Assembly (NCBI GenBank): GCA_013397695.1
Contig: VYZI01000123.1
Location: 285,653 to 349,652 of the forward strand
Direction: 5' to 3'
Origin: Centropus unirufus
Lineage: Eukaryota; Chordata; Aves; Cuculiformes; Centropidae
Length of the DNA: 64,000 nt
The position numbers were made by a program, and so were the translations under genes. The notes under the pieces are model-generated. The model did not search any database. It had not been told where the DNA came from and saw nothing but the letters and a program-made list of their open reading frames with translations. Below, piece after piece: positions 38,517 to 51,893 of this stretch. The stretch's first letter is position 1. Every line of letters starts with the position of its first letter.

Positions 38517-39156
38517 TGAATACTGGTCATATGTTTAAGCCTGAATTCTTTCAAGCTTTCATTTTTTAACCACTTTTGAAATACTAATGTTATTTCTACA
38601 TTATGGTTGCTATTATTACACCCTAGCACTACATTAATTTGCTAAGGAAGCAGCTACTATTGCTTTCGCTGTTTGAATCACAGATATTGATTCAGAAATT
38701 AGCAAAACAGTTTTCCTATGGGAATTATTATTCTAAGATACCTCTGTAGCTACATGCTTGATAGCTGCATAAGGAAACACCTTAAACCCTATCCTTTGTC
38801 ATTTTAAATGGCTGTATGAAGTTTAAGATATTATAGCACACAACATGAGCAAATTCTGACAGGCGTTCTCCCTCCACATAGTGATATTTTGAAACATTGC
38901 CACCATGTGGTATATTGAACTGTGTTATTACTAATTAAGCTGTTCAGGAGAAGCAGAATACAGATTTAAAAAAGAAGTTGTGAAAGGCTTATTTTTAACA
39001 TATTGTAACTTCCAATATTTTGCTACCTAAAACGATTTAACATTCGATTTTCTTTTTACAAACCTATTTAATTCTTAGATAAATATGTCAAGCACCAGCT
39101 GTTTTAATAAAAGGCAGACCAGCCAAAATGAAATAATCTACATTTAGCAAATTTGA
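38517..39156. other. Spacer, no feature seen
   Basis: AT-rich, no repeat or frame recognised. Confidence 0.5.
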
Positions 39157-39492
39157 GGTCATTCCAATTTTTCCTATCACCTGTCACTTGGGAGAAGAGA
39201 CCAGTGCCCACGTCTCTACAACTTCTTTTCAGACAGTTGTAGGCAGTGATAAGATGTCCCCCTCAGCCTCCTCGTCTCCAGGCTAAACAACCCCAGTTCC
39301 CTCAGTTGCTCCTCATAAGACTTGTTCCCCGGCCCAATCACCAACTTTGTTGTCCTTCTCTGGACACAATCCAGAATCTTAGCATCCTTCTTGTAGTGAG
39401 AGGCCCAAAACCGAGCACAAGATTCAAGGTGAAGACTCACCAGTGCCGAGTACAGGGGCAGAATCAACTTCCTGGAACTGCTGGCCAAACCT
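39157..39492 (-). mobile_element. CR1 LINE fragment (ORF2 C-terminus)
   Basis: The 90-codon minus frame at 39216-39488 carries P-L-Y-S-A-L-V-S-L-H, F-W-A-S-H-Y-K-K-D and V-Q-R-R, followed by S-Y-E-E-Q-L-R-E-L. This is the CR1 RT C-terminal region and is unusually well kept. Both the 3' tail and everything upstream are missing. The right edge at about 39490 abuts a plus-oriented CR1 tip. Confidence 0.92.
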
Positions 39493-39515
39493 TTTTATGT
39501 TTCTGTGATTCTATG
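39493..39515 (+). mobile_element. Possible CR1 octamer tail, plus orientation
   Basis: 'tttctgtgattctatg' is the usual terminal sequence of a plus-strand CR1, lying directly against the 5' end of the minus-strand fragment. Confidence 0.5.
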
Positions 39516-42116
39516 CTAATGAAGAAAATTCTGAGAAAACTTTCACCCTCATTTACAATTATGCATGAGTATTTGGGGTACAAAAATGGCTGAGATGGTT
39601 TTGGTTAAGTTCAGTCACCAGCTGTCAGCATATGGGGACTTTAATGAAGAATTAAACAGTAAATTAACCAAATTTGTAAATCATACTTGCTAAAACAAAA
39701 GATCCTTGTAGAGTTTATTCTGGTGGAAATCTGCCTGTTGAGACTTTTCTGAACCCTTAAATTGACCTTAAAACTTTTATTTGTTTATTTATTTATTTAG
39801 AACTTTTCGTTCAGTAAGTTTGCATCTTTTGAGGTTGTTCTCTTTACTCATTCTTATCAGAGAATACAGCCCTGACAATGTCCTCTAGTTCGATAAAACA
39901 TCAGGAACTTCTGGCATATGATTATCCCAGCACTTTTTGAAAGGAAAGACGTATCTTCTGATTCTCTGTGAACGACCGTTAAAAGCGATACAGAAGAATG
40001 AGAGCTGTGTATAATAGGCTACTTCACCTTTGATCCATTTCCTATATTCCCATTGGCATGATGCTTGGCCTTTTTGGTGACAAGAATGTGTGCACAAAAT
40101 GAAGGTCAATGGAAAGCCTCTCACAAACATAGCTGTGCACAAAACTCATGGAAAGAAGTTCGGGCGACAGTAGTAAAAATCAAAACTTCTATTCATTATT
40201 GCTAAAGAAATAGGTAAAATGGGTAAAACAAGCAGCTAAGCACAAGACAGAATTGGCTGGGAGTTTGCAATACAGGGGTACATCAGGACAACTGTCTATG
40301 CTTCAGCACCTCAGAGAAGAGGCAGATTATTCCACTAGTTTAACGTCAAACTTCCTTTCTTATTACAGTTTGCTGAACGTAGATTATTTAAAATAGGGCA
40401 TATTTGTTTACAAACGTAAACATATGTTCCAAACATAATGCAGAATGGCAGCTTATAGGGATTTATGGGACGTTCCCATTTTAAAAGATCGGTACTCATT
40501 AGAAGCATTTAAATGCTTCTTTGAATCACAGATTGGCAAAGAACGTATGTTCGATTCCCTAATTCCTTCCACCTGAGGTTATTAAAGCTGTTTACAAACT
40601 TGAATAAAATCTCTCTTCCCTGTGTAAGGTAAGTAAATATATTTGATAACTAATATAAAAATGAGTGTTTAAAATACCCAGAAATGAAAAATATCAAAGT
40701 CCACCAAGATTTACAAGAGGATCATTTGCTCATACTGATCAACATATATCAATTTTTAATCAAAAAAAAAAGATAGGATGATCTAAATTTTGAAAGTTAC
40801 TAAGCTGGATGTGTTCAGTTTGAAAGGAGCAATTTGAGGCATCTTGAAGTGCCTGTTTTTCAGAAAGATATCGATCTCTTCAGTGCCCTTAAGGTTATGA
40901 GGCACTCAGAGAGTGAAGCACCCTTAATTCCCAGAATTTTTTATTATTTTTTATTTAATCTTTAAAGTCTTTGAACCAAATAAAGAATGTCTTACTTTTC
41001 ATGTAATGTTTATGCAATGTCCGCCTATGTGAAATGACTACAGTGAATTAAGTAATACATTATAAAATTTTTGCCATTGATCATTATGGAAAATTCTTTA
41101 AAAATTATATCAGATTAAAAATATATTTCATATTTCCTCTTTGGGTAGTAAACAAAATAATAATGTAATTAGAAACAGAGCAACAATAAATGTAATTAGA
41201 CCATCATCCCTTATAATTGTCAATATTAGTATGCAGTAATATTTGTAATTCCTAGCTCTAATCATTATATTTATAATCAGAATTTTCTCCCCAAAAGAAG
41301 GCATAATATTTGTTTTGGAGGGCATTTTTTAATTGGCCTATATAATTGTCTCCTTTTCAACTAACTTTGTTATTTAAAATTCATATGATTTTTGAATCAG
41401 GTTCAGCTCCATCAGAGCACAAGCATTTTACAATTCATACATTAAATATTAACCTCCAAGCAATGCCATATTAACATAGCCCTTTGTAATGTGTGAAGAC
41501 TAAATTATTAATAGTAAAACAAAGAAAGAAAAAATAACCAGAATGAGACACCAAAACCTAGCATTTTATTATGCTATTGACTTTTTAGGCACAAAGCATG
41601 CTATCACACCTTGTTATTCATTGCTTAAGCTTATATTTAAAATATTAAGCATTCTTTCTACTTAATTAGAGGGAAGAAATCTTTACCAACTCCTTTCTTG
41701 CCATTTACAGTTACAGCTCTAGCCTTCTGTTGAGACAGATAACCTTTACTCCATGTGATAACATTAAAGTACCATTCTTCAATCTTGGAAGAACTGTATG
41801 CTTACAGATCTCTGTGGTTATTCACTTGGTATCCAGCTGAGAAATTATGCCACACACTTGTTCTCTGATGAAAGTCATAAATCAGTTAGCTAGTATGCAC
41901 GTATATGTATGTATAAATATGACATTAGGTTCAATAACAGAGAAAGGACATGGGGAATAAATATTTTTTGCATCTTTCACATAAATAGTAAGTACTGGTG
42001 CAATTCTTTTTTTCATAGTTAAAAATGTAATGACTGAGAGTTATAGATGAAGTCTTTATTTAATTACAACTATAAATTATACTTGAGCATGAGGTAACAT
42101 ATTTGGTCTGCCTGGC
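39516..42116. other. AT-rich spacer
   Basis: Contains a TTTA microsatellite at 39777-39799. The 40785-40935 part ('gatgtgttcagtttgaaag', 'cttgaagtgcctgtttttcag') may be a very old CR1-type tail, not certain. No gene. Confidence 0.45.
39777..39799. repeat. TTTA microsatellite
   Basis: Five to six TTTA/TTTG units. Confidence 0.9.
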
Positions 42117-42396
42117 TGGGTTTTGGTAGCAGGGGGGCTACAGAGGTGTATTCTTTGAGAAGATGTCAAAAGATTCCAGTATGCCTGACGGAGCCAATGA
42201 CAGCCAGTTTCAAGACAAACCTGCTGCTGGTCAAAGCTATGCCAGTCAATGATGGTGTTAGCATGTCAGGGATAACATATTTAAGAAGAGTAAGAAAATA
42301 GCTGTGCAACAGCAGCCAGAAGAGAGTTGTGAGAATATGTGAGAGAAACAACCATGCAGACACCAAGGTCAGTGAAGAAGGAAGGGGAGGAGGAAG
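42117..42396 (+). mobile_element. 5' fragment of the 29479-30608 LTR family
   Basis: Begins 'tgggttttggtagcagg' and runs through 'gccaatgacagccagtttc', 'gtcaatgatggtgttagc' and 'acaccaaggtcagtgaagaag' to a purine-rich stop at about 42396. The same order of phrases appears at 29479-29715. The 3' three quarters of the LTR are missing, so it is a deletion remnant. The 90-codon minus frame over it is antisense noise. Confidence 0.8.
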
Positions 42397-45300
42397 ATTA
42401 TATATATGGATATCAGAAATTCTGAAATTTTTATGCAATCAAACCTATTCTCTTGAGTGATGTTTAGCTAAAATGTCACTGTTCAGAATGCAAGCTTATC
42501 AGTGAAGACAAAAGTAATTTTCTCACTGAATATAGCAAAGTTGTACTTGTTCCATCTGCAGGCTATCAAAACATACTCTTGAGGACTTCAAGATTGAAGA
42601 ACACCTGTTTAAACTTGCAAGGTCTACATTGAATTTTACATACCAACAGACTCATTTAATCAACCCCATTAAGAGCATACAGTTGAATCATCCATCATTT
42701 TTTTCCACTCTCTCACATTACACTGTGTGCAATCCTGTAGAACCTGAGCTTAAAACATAAATGCTTACAGCAGTATTCCTTGTGAAGTCTTTTCTGTCGC
42801 TATAGTAATTTGCAGATAGCTATGAACAGAACAAAAAAGAGATGATAGTTTAATATTAAATTGGTCTTACATAACAGAAAATGCACATCAGCAGTTTCCA
42901 GTGAAGGAAACCTTTAGCGCAGGACAAAATATCTGCTGAGATACCTTTACTACCTCAGATTGCCTTCACGGTAGAAATGCAAGATTAGTCTAATTTGAGT
43001 TGCAGATTATTAAAATAACACCAGCGTGTTAATCTCATGTTGACTTGACAGGGACTTGCTAAGGACAGTAATTAAATTTCAACAAGTCCCAGGCACTGCT
43101 CTTAAAAGTCTTTTTTATTTTACCTCCACACAAAGCATCAAATGTTCTTACAGTTTGAATGTGTGTTTGCACTGGAAATGAAGTGGAAAAAAAACACATT
43201 CTGTAACCTTCTTTATCTGCAATAAAGACATTGGGTAAAAAATAGAGATTAACAATAATTCAGTTCCTTTTCTATAGTACACTTTCTCAATATTTTCTTT
43301 TGCATATAGTGCAGGAGTAATAAAAACATTCTATTACATAATGAACTAGGCATGCTGCTTGGCCTAGTTTATTCTGAGAGTTTGGAGGTGGCTACTAATT
43401 CTCCAATTTACAAGGCAGCTGGGAAAGCTGGATTTGCCATTTCAGTTATTTTCTGAGATGTTTACATAATCTCAAAATTTAGAGAGGTAGAGTTTAGAAA
43501 GAACACAAGTAGGAAACAAAAGTTTGTGTGAACTCTGCTAAGTAACTATCATTGCATTATGCAGCTTTTCCAAATGTAGTCTCTAGTCCATTGAAAAGGC
43601 TGTTTACACCTGGTAGGATATTTGTCAAACTTGATCTCTTGGATGTGTATTCTGGGAAAGCTAATGAGAAGTAGGTAAAACATATTTCTTACTCATTGCT
43701 GTAAAGCAAACATAACATAAGTACTATGCCATGCCTGAGTTTACGGTTTTGCAGATATAGTATAATTTTTTTCTTTTTTACAGTTTTCATTGTCAAAAGA
43801 CCTATTTGCAATTTAGTACAACCAAAAGTTACACTTGCATACATTTTTCTAGAATGCAAAGGCAACCATATTTCTCCTTCTAAATTTATAGTTTTTATCA
43901 ATTTCTATGGAGGTTCTTGAACAAATTCAGTATTCTCAGCATTTAGTGTGATATTGTAAATCTTGGATGTTAATAATCATAATGACAGGTAACACAAGAT
44001 TAAAGAGTGTAAATCCTGAACTATTTAAAGGGTAGGTTTTGTTTTAATTTCTTAATAGAGAACCAACTTTTCAGGGCAAAGTTAAGCTTTACTCAATAGT
44101 TCTGCAATGGTAACGTGGTCCTGAGGAAATATTGATAGCGTAACATGATATGTGTCAAGATAAGAGAAGGCAGCTTTTTTATAAATAGAGCAGAGTAGAA
44201 AGCTTCATACCCCAGATTTGTTTGAGAAACTATACTTTGAAAAAAAGAGCATTTGAAGCAATGTTTGTCCAAGTTAAATTTTAATCCTGTTATGTTAATG
44301 CATTGTAATATGGACAGTATTTTTCATGAATTTAGGTATTCTTCTCAAATACAGTATCTTCTTAAATTCCAGGCATGTCACTAAGAAATGCAACACTCTT
44401 TGAAAAATGCTGGGTGCTGATTCAAATCTATAAACTCATATTTAAAGTAGATGAAGATCAACCTATAAATGTGTAGGGATCTGTGGCATATTTAATAGCA
44501 TTATTTGTTGTCTAGCAATCAAAATATGAAAACAGGACAATTTCCTTCACAAATATTGTATTGCAAATAAATGTTCAGTTGTCAGAAACAGATCACTACA
44601 ATCACAGCAATTCCTGAAAGCTGATAGAATACACTAACCTCACTGGGAATGCTCCATTTCTTCATTACTCTCTTTGAATGAAAATTTAAGCCTTTGGAAT
44701 GCAACATCTCACTTAAAAATGGTGTTATGATTTCTACAACACTTAACTAATATTAGATCGATTTTTAATCTTGGGAGCACATCTTTTTCTCAAGTAGGCT
44801 TTTTTCCAGTGACCCTGTTATTTCTAAGCAGAATTCAAGAGTCTGTGGTATAACAGATATTGGCGGTTTTAAATTTGTTTGCTACCTGCATGAGCACAAC
44901 AGCAAATCAATTTTTCTCTAGGACATGAATATCACTGTGCACAATATACAATCCAACAGGTATTCAATAGGAATCAGAAGTCATATTTACTTGCAAACAC
45001 TTTACCACAGAAATTTCATTCCTCAGTAATTCTCTGCATTTAATCTAGGTTTAATATATAGTAAATCTCTACAAGCATTTTAGGTAAATGGACTTACGTC
45101 AGTACAGAAGCTGTTGGGCTAACTTCCAGCACAAGCTTGACAGAACATCTATAACTGCTTAAGAAAGTAAAAATATCTAGATTATACATTTTCGCATATA
45201 CATTGTTTTTGGGATTGCTTGGAGCCACAGAACAATGCTCTTTCTCAGTCACATCATATACCTGTTTTGCAAACTATGTGATAAGACCTCCAATTTTTCT

Positions 45301-45462
45301 GATACTGGTTGCATTAGTATTGTTTTGCGTAGTATAGCACTGTTTTAGAGATTGTTTTGCACAATACAGTACAATGGGGTATATTTTTTTGGTGTCTAAA
45401 TAATACTTTTGTTTCTTACAGCCTTATTACATTTTTTTCCTGTTTTCTTTTCTCATTTTTTT
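42397..45462. other. AT-rich intergenic stretch, no gene seen
   Basis: No recognised repeat or coding signal. Confidence 0.55.
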
Positions 45463-46411
45463 GCTGGGCCCAAAGAGTAGTGGTGAATGGATATAAATCC
45501 AGCTGGTGACCAGTCACAAGTAGTGTTCCCCAGGGCTCACTATTTTGGCCAGTTCTGTTTAATATCTTTATCAAAGATCCAGATGAAGGAATCAAGTGCA
45601 CCCTAAGTAAGTTTACAGATGACACCAAGCAGTGTTGATCTGCTTGAGGGAAGGAAGGCATGACACAGGGATCTGAACAGCCCCAGTCAATGGGTCACAG
45701 CCAACTGTATAGGGTTCAACAAAGCTAAATGGTGGATCCTGCATCTGAGTCACAACTTTGGCCCCACACAGTACCACAGGCTTGGGGAAAAATGGCTAGA
45801 AAGCTGCCTGGTGGAAAAGAACCTGGGAGTGTTGGTAGAATGCCAGCTGAATATGAGCCAGCTGTCTGCTAAGATGTCCTGAAAGGCCAACAGCTTGCTG
45901 ACTTTTATCAGAAATGGTGTGGCTAGCAGGAGTAAGAAGATGATAGTGACCCTTCGCTCAGCACTAGTGAGGCCACATTCCAAACACTGTGCTCAGTTTT
46001 GGGCACCTCATTACCGGAAACATATTGAGCTTCTGGAGTGCATTCAAAGAAAGGCAACAAAGCTGTTGAAGGGTCTGGAGCACAAGTCTTACGAGGAGTG
46101 GCTGAGAGAACTGAGGTTTTTAATTCTGGAGAACCTGAAAGGAGATTGTAGTGAGGCAAGTGTTGGTTTCTTCTCCCAAGTAACAAGTGAGAGGACAAGA
46201 GCAAATTACCTCAAGTTGCACCAGGGGACTTTAGATATGATATTTTGAAATGTTGCATCACCAAAAGGGTTATAAAATCTAGGAACAGGCTGTCCAGTGA
46301 AGTGGCTTTGCCACCATCCCTGAAGATATGATGTGTAGAAGTGGCACTTCTTAGGGACATGGTTTAGGGAGGAACTCAGCAGTGTTAGGTTTGTGGCTGG
46401 ATTCAATCATC
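45463..46411 (+). mobile_element. CR1 LINE, long copy (RT core to 3' end)
   Basis: The plus-strand element starts at 'gctgggcccaaagagtag' and keeps the RT core blocks around S-V-P-Q-G-S and F-I-K-D-P. The segment for K-F-T-D-D-T-K follows, then a 117-codon frame at 45895-46248. That frame has L-R-S-A-L-V-R-P-H, F-W-A-P-H-Y-R-K, C-I-Q-R-K-A-T-K-L and S-Y-E-E-W-L-R-E-L. The 3' region runs to 'ggctggattcaatcat' at about 46411. The reading frame is interrupted several times. The expected final 'gatctt...ccttccaacctaa' tail is absent; an inverted CR1 tip follows instead. Confidence 0.93.
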
Positions 46412-46437
46412 ATAGAATAACAGAATCATAGAAGGAC
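46412..46437 (-). mobile_element. Inverted CR1 octamer tip
   Basis: 'catagaataacagaatcatagaagg' (read in two parts) is the start of a minus-strand CR1 tail. It sits exactly where the plus-strand CR1 loses its own tail. Confidence 0.6.
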
Positions 46438-49400
46438 TTACATTGAAAGTTGAAGAACTATGAAGTTCTTTCAGTTATGTAACTTTTAAAAAAAATCCTA
46501 TTAATTTTAATATATTTGCACCCCTCTAAAGCAATAAATCATATACTTGAAAGCCCAAATGACCCTTGCTCAAAAAGTACTAGAGATGTCGATTACTATC
46601 AGTCTGCATCAAGTGAATTTGTCAAATGAGATATTAAAAAGCAGGAGTAGCTTTCACAGTAGTTATTTGACTTTTAGACTTAAGTTCAGCTTCTAGAAAA
46701 CCTGTGCAAATTTTACAAGATATTCTTATATAGTGGCTTAATCAGTGCTATTAATTAGAGACTGAAGAGAAACATGTATCAATGCACTTCATTATGTATA
46801 TACATGTTATATGTATATACATACACATGGAGGCATAAATCATTTGTATTTATATGTATTTAGTAAATAATAAAACCAAACAAAAAAGTCAAGTAGCAAA
46901 CTAAGGCAAAAATCTGGATTGGAACCAGAGCTGGTGTAAGTGTTTGAGGAAGAAGTGAAAAAAGGATAGTAAGTGTGAAGGAAAAATTAACTTACTCTAC
47001 CAGCTCTCAAGAAAGGAAGTAACGATTCAGTTAGAAACCATGCAGGTGTTAATGACCATCTATATGCTCAGGGAAAATTACTTGTAGTATTAAAATACAT
47101 TTATTTTTTAAAAATATCCAAATGAAAAAACCCTCCCCCAACAAAAAAAAACAACCAAACAACAAACTAACAACTTGTTTGTTTTCAAAGCATTTGAAAA
47201 GATTAAGTGTATTTTTTATGCTTTTGTTATATTCTGTCATTGAATACACAAGAACTTGTATGCCATCACAAAGTAGCATTTTAACAACCTCACTTTAGGA
47301 TGCTTGTGCTTATTTTAGGAAGAAAAGGACAAGGGATATTCTATTTTTAACTGCAGTGCCAAAATAATATAGCTCTGGCCTAATCAGCATCTTCCTTCTT
47401 TTTAGTCTTACTAACTGATGCATTAATGAGAAAGAGTGTAAAATTATATGTTCTGGGATTTACACTTTATCAAATTTTCATTGCTAAGTAAACTTCTTAC
47501 TGCCAAGTTTTAACCCTTGAAATATAAGTGCTAAAACAGCCTTAAATATAACAAATAACACAACCATATTTATGTGAGAAAAATAATAATGTATTCTGAA
47601 CTCTTAATTTGGTCATTTAATTTTTACAATTGCATTTCTCTTTAAACGAGCCTTTATGTTTTCATAAACATCAACGTCTTCTCACTGAAATTTAGACGGC
47701 CTTCTTCTTTGTTAGCACTGAATTGCCTAGCTATATACATTGTCTAACAACCAGAATTTCAAAAGTAGATTGCAAAACCTCTAAAATGTTGAAAAGTCGA
47801 AGAAAAAGATCTTAAAATTTCCTCCATTTTAGGCAGGCACTCATCCTTGCATTCCCAACAATTATCCCTAAAGACAATGTGTGTTACTCAGAAGATCTAG
47901 AGCTAGGTCTGAAAAGATTTATATTATTGTTTTCCCTTTCCACTATGCTTTTATAGAAATGTATTCTTTATTCAGTCAACGTAATTTTTTAAAAAATTAT
48001 CAGAACGCTAAGCAAGCCAATTGCTTTCAAATACATTCAGAAATCCATCAGGAATACACACTGCCAACTTTTAAGCTTTTAAACTTAACAAGATTACAAT
48101 TAAAAAAAAGTTACAGTATTGCAGAAGCCCATACTGTAGTATGGATAAAAACACTTTTTAAAAGCAGATTGCTCAGGAAAGCACCTACTATCCTGAAAAT
48201 CATGGGGAAAATCACAAAGTTTATGTTCCTGAATTTACACAACTATATGAAGTGGATGATGACTACTGCAGTGTGTATTAAGGACTGATTTTGGACAACT
48301 CTAGAGATTAAACATTTGATCAATAAAAGTACTGTTTGTTTGGGTTGGTTTTACATCCTTAATGTAGAAAAAAAATTTTGAGCACCCTCGAAAAATCTGC
48401 ATAATTTCACAATTAAAAAAAAAATAAAAATCATCCCATCTTGCTCTTCTTCATGTGAGGCAAAAGATACCCAAGTTATGTTCTCAAGAGAGCAGAGGGA
48501 CAGTTCACTGAGGCACAAAGCAGATATTGTATATCAGACATTAAGATGATGACAAACTATGATTATAAAACTTAATGCAGTGTTAGTAAAGATTGCCTGA
48601 TGTATTATGAATAGTGCTTGAATATAAGAAAATGCTTTGAAAAATAACATCATTGAATGATGGAATGGAAGCATGCCCTGCCTTCCTTTCCATGAAACCA
48701 AGAGTAGTTGTGCTTAGAGATCAAGATGAAAATATTTGAGCTTGTAGTTTTATTCTACTGCTTACATTATTGTCATCATGTAGAAAAAATAGGGAACCAG
48801 TCCATCTGAAGTCTCTACATTTTGCTTTATTATACATACTATTTTCTAAATATATGGCTAATTATTCCAATTTTAAATGGTATTTTTAAGTTATCTATTC
48901 TTACAGAACATAAGGGGGGAATAATAAAATATGATTAATTTTAAATAGTCTAATAAAACAAATTTCTAAGTTACCACTAATTTATAGAACCTACAACAAA
49001 TTCAGTTTATCTTATCATTAACTCTGATCTTCTAGAATGTTTATGCTTTGCATAGCTTAGAACAAGTCTAAAACAAATTATGAAGATAAATAAATTCTAA
49101 AAGAATTGCTTATCTCTTCATTAACCCAACAACATCCAAAGATATCTATTCAAATTTCAGAAGACTTCACTGAGGAAGAATGACTTTATAAAAACTGATT
49201 AAAGTTTAGTTGATTTATTTTCACCTGTCTTTGATAAATAGATATGTATGTCTGGAATAATTTTATATCATTAGACTTGACATTGATCTCCTGCAACAAA
49301 TATGCCTTAAAATTCCTTCATTTAGTAACCCTGAATCATTTTACCAATTCTTTTCTCTACTTTCAATTACAATTTCAAATCCTATTTTCATCATATAAGA

Positions 49401-51877
49401 AGTTTCACATTATCTCAGGTAGGAGGAAAGCAGAATGCAAGGATGGTAGGAACAAAATTGAGCAGCAAAATTAAGTAACGTTTTGGCTACCTTATTTACA
49501 AAGACACAATACATGACAAAAATTATTTTGTTATAAATATTTTCAGATGCATTAAAAGTTACATTAAGGTATATTATACAGAAAGTAGTTGTTCAAGGTT
49601 TGCTTTTCTTTTCTTCCAACTCTCACATAAAAGTATGTTTAAATATGTTGACTTGTAATTACTAAAAAGCTTACATGTTCCTTGAGGCCACTGGGAGTGG
49701 TGCATTGATTAGAACTGTATTCATAGTAGAGCCTAATCTACTGCAGTATAAACTCATCCTTAGTGTATTATTGCTTTTAGCTTTGGGAGGCCTCATGACA
49801 CTGATTCAACAATGATCTGTTGGTATATTACAGAAGCTTTCTTCTTTGAACTGGGTAATTAAAACTCTCTAAGAAGTCTTTGATTCTAACTGTTTTATAG
49901 GGCTTAGTGAGAGCTTAAGATATCAATAGAATTTTGTGCCCAAAAGAAATGGTAATTGGACTGATGCCGGAGAAGATGATTATTGTTTTGTTGTAGTTTC
50001 CTTGGGAACTGTATTTCTGGAGGATATTACTTTCAGTAACAGGTCTTAATAATATCAATAACGGAGGTGCCTAAAGATTTTGTTTTTATGCTATGAGTAA
50101 AGAACAGACAGAAAATCTTTTTCTTTAAAACAAGCTATAGTAAATATTGCTGGACTCATACAATCTCAATTTTCATCTGATAGTGGATATGAATGTTTCA
50201 AAAAACAAGAAAGTTTAAGTGAAATCTGTAACTTCTTTTAAATCTGTTTTTAAGACCAGTTTATTTATACTTTAATAGTAGTCCATATTTAAGTTAAGTT
50301 TTACTTAAATTACTGTTATGTCTGAATTAAGTAAAGATAATTTGAAAATATTTATTTTTGTGATACAAAAAGAATAAATGTTATTTTCTTTTGCAGTTAT
50401 TTGTCTTATTTTCCTTTAGGTCTATATGCTTCCAACAAGCCTGATTCTTAAAAATTTCTGTTCAATCAGAGAATTTCTTTTTAGCCCATTGGAATCCATT
50501 GATTATACTGCCCGTATGAAAAATTAATAAAAGATAATGCAGAAACAACAGGAATTTTTGGTTATGGAAATGTTTATGTTGATAATTATCTGTCTGCCTT
50601 TATTTTCTCTGCACTTAGCCCTTACAGGAGTTCCATTAAAGTGCTTAGCTTTTTCTGTAATTTCTGTATTTCTCTATGTAACTTGTGCAATTGTAGCATT
50701 TTTCTGGAAGGCATCTGTCACCTCACAGTTGAAAAAGAAGCACTCTCAAAGCACTTAATTAAATATTCCAACTGAACAATTTCCAGCTCACTAAGAGAAT
50801 TACTAGCAAGTATTCTTACTATTCTCACTATTAAATGTTTGTGTTGTGATACTACAAGTGTATTCCAAAATACAGAAACATTCAATGTATTAAAGATGGA
50901 CAAGGTTTCACTTCAATACAAACATCTACAAAACAGAGGAGTCAAATACGCCCAGGTGAAAAGAAGGCTACAGATGAAAAAGTCTGGAGGAAATTATAAA
51001 TGTGAATGGCCACAGTCAGCAAGTGGTGGATTTCTCTGTTCGGAAAGCGTCTGACGGGAATATATTACTGAAATTGCTCCTTTTAGCAATGACTCCTGTA
51101 GGACAGAGCAAGAGAGAAATGAGACTGCACTGTGCTGTGAGGAATCAGATAAACACACTGCTTGAGGCACGGTAGAGCAGTCCTGTTGTTTTCAATAAAA
51201 CCTGTGATTGTTGTAGAAAAAGACCTGCATATTAAGTTTTCTTTTCTTTTTAAAACACCATGAATCCTTCGATATCCTGACTTCAATATCTGGGTTAGAT
51301 AAAGTTTTCTTAAGTTTTCCCTCTCATTTTGTTGAATGTCCCTGCATAAATGGCTCCATTGCAGTTGCATCTCTGTCTAATTAAATGCTTGTAAATGTTC
51401 CATTAAAAAAAAATCCCCATCAACAAATGAAACTCAGAAAAACATTTAAGTTTATACTTACATTCAGAACAGAAAAAATAAAAAAAAAATATTCTGCATT
51501 TCTCTAAACAAAGGTAAATAGGAAGTACCAGCTTGAAATGTCAATGTATTTTCTGATATTTTTTCCCTCAATTTCATCAAGATCTTAAAAAAAAGAAAAA
51601 GTGATTCCGCTATGACATAGAGGAAAAAAAATAAAATCTTAAGAGTTACTAATGCAACTTATAGTAGCTTCATTTCTATTTATAAATGAATGAAGTAGCT
51701 GCTTCTATACCCTTCAGTGTTATGCACATTTACTGCACTATAAAAATTACAACGACAAACTATATGTTTTTCTCTAATGTAAAAAAAAATTGTTTTGTTT
51801 CTTTTTAATGTAGTTTTATAATCATACATAAAAAGAAATCTCTGTAGGAAAGTAAATGAAAAAAGTTATATGAATAA

Positions 51878-51893
51878 NNNNNNNNNNNNNNNN
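51878..51893. other. Assembly gap (16 N)
   Basis: Run of unknown bases; true length unknown. Confidence 0.99.

Noticed and set aside
40562..40629. Splice-like pair ending in 'gtaag|gtaagtaaat'
   Set aside because: Weak acceptor, AT-rich content and no partner exon.
50537..50758. 73-codon hydrophobic frame, possible small membrane protein
   Set aside because: AT-rich sequence favours hydrophobic codons; no splice, promoter or family evidence.
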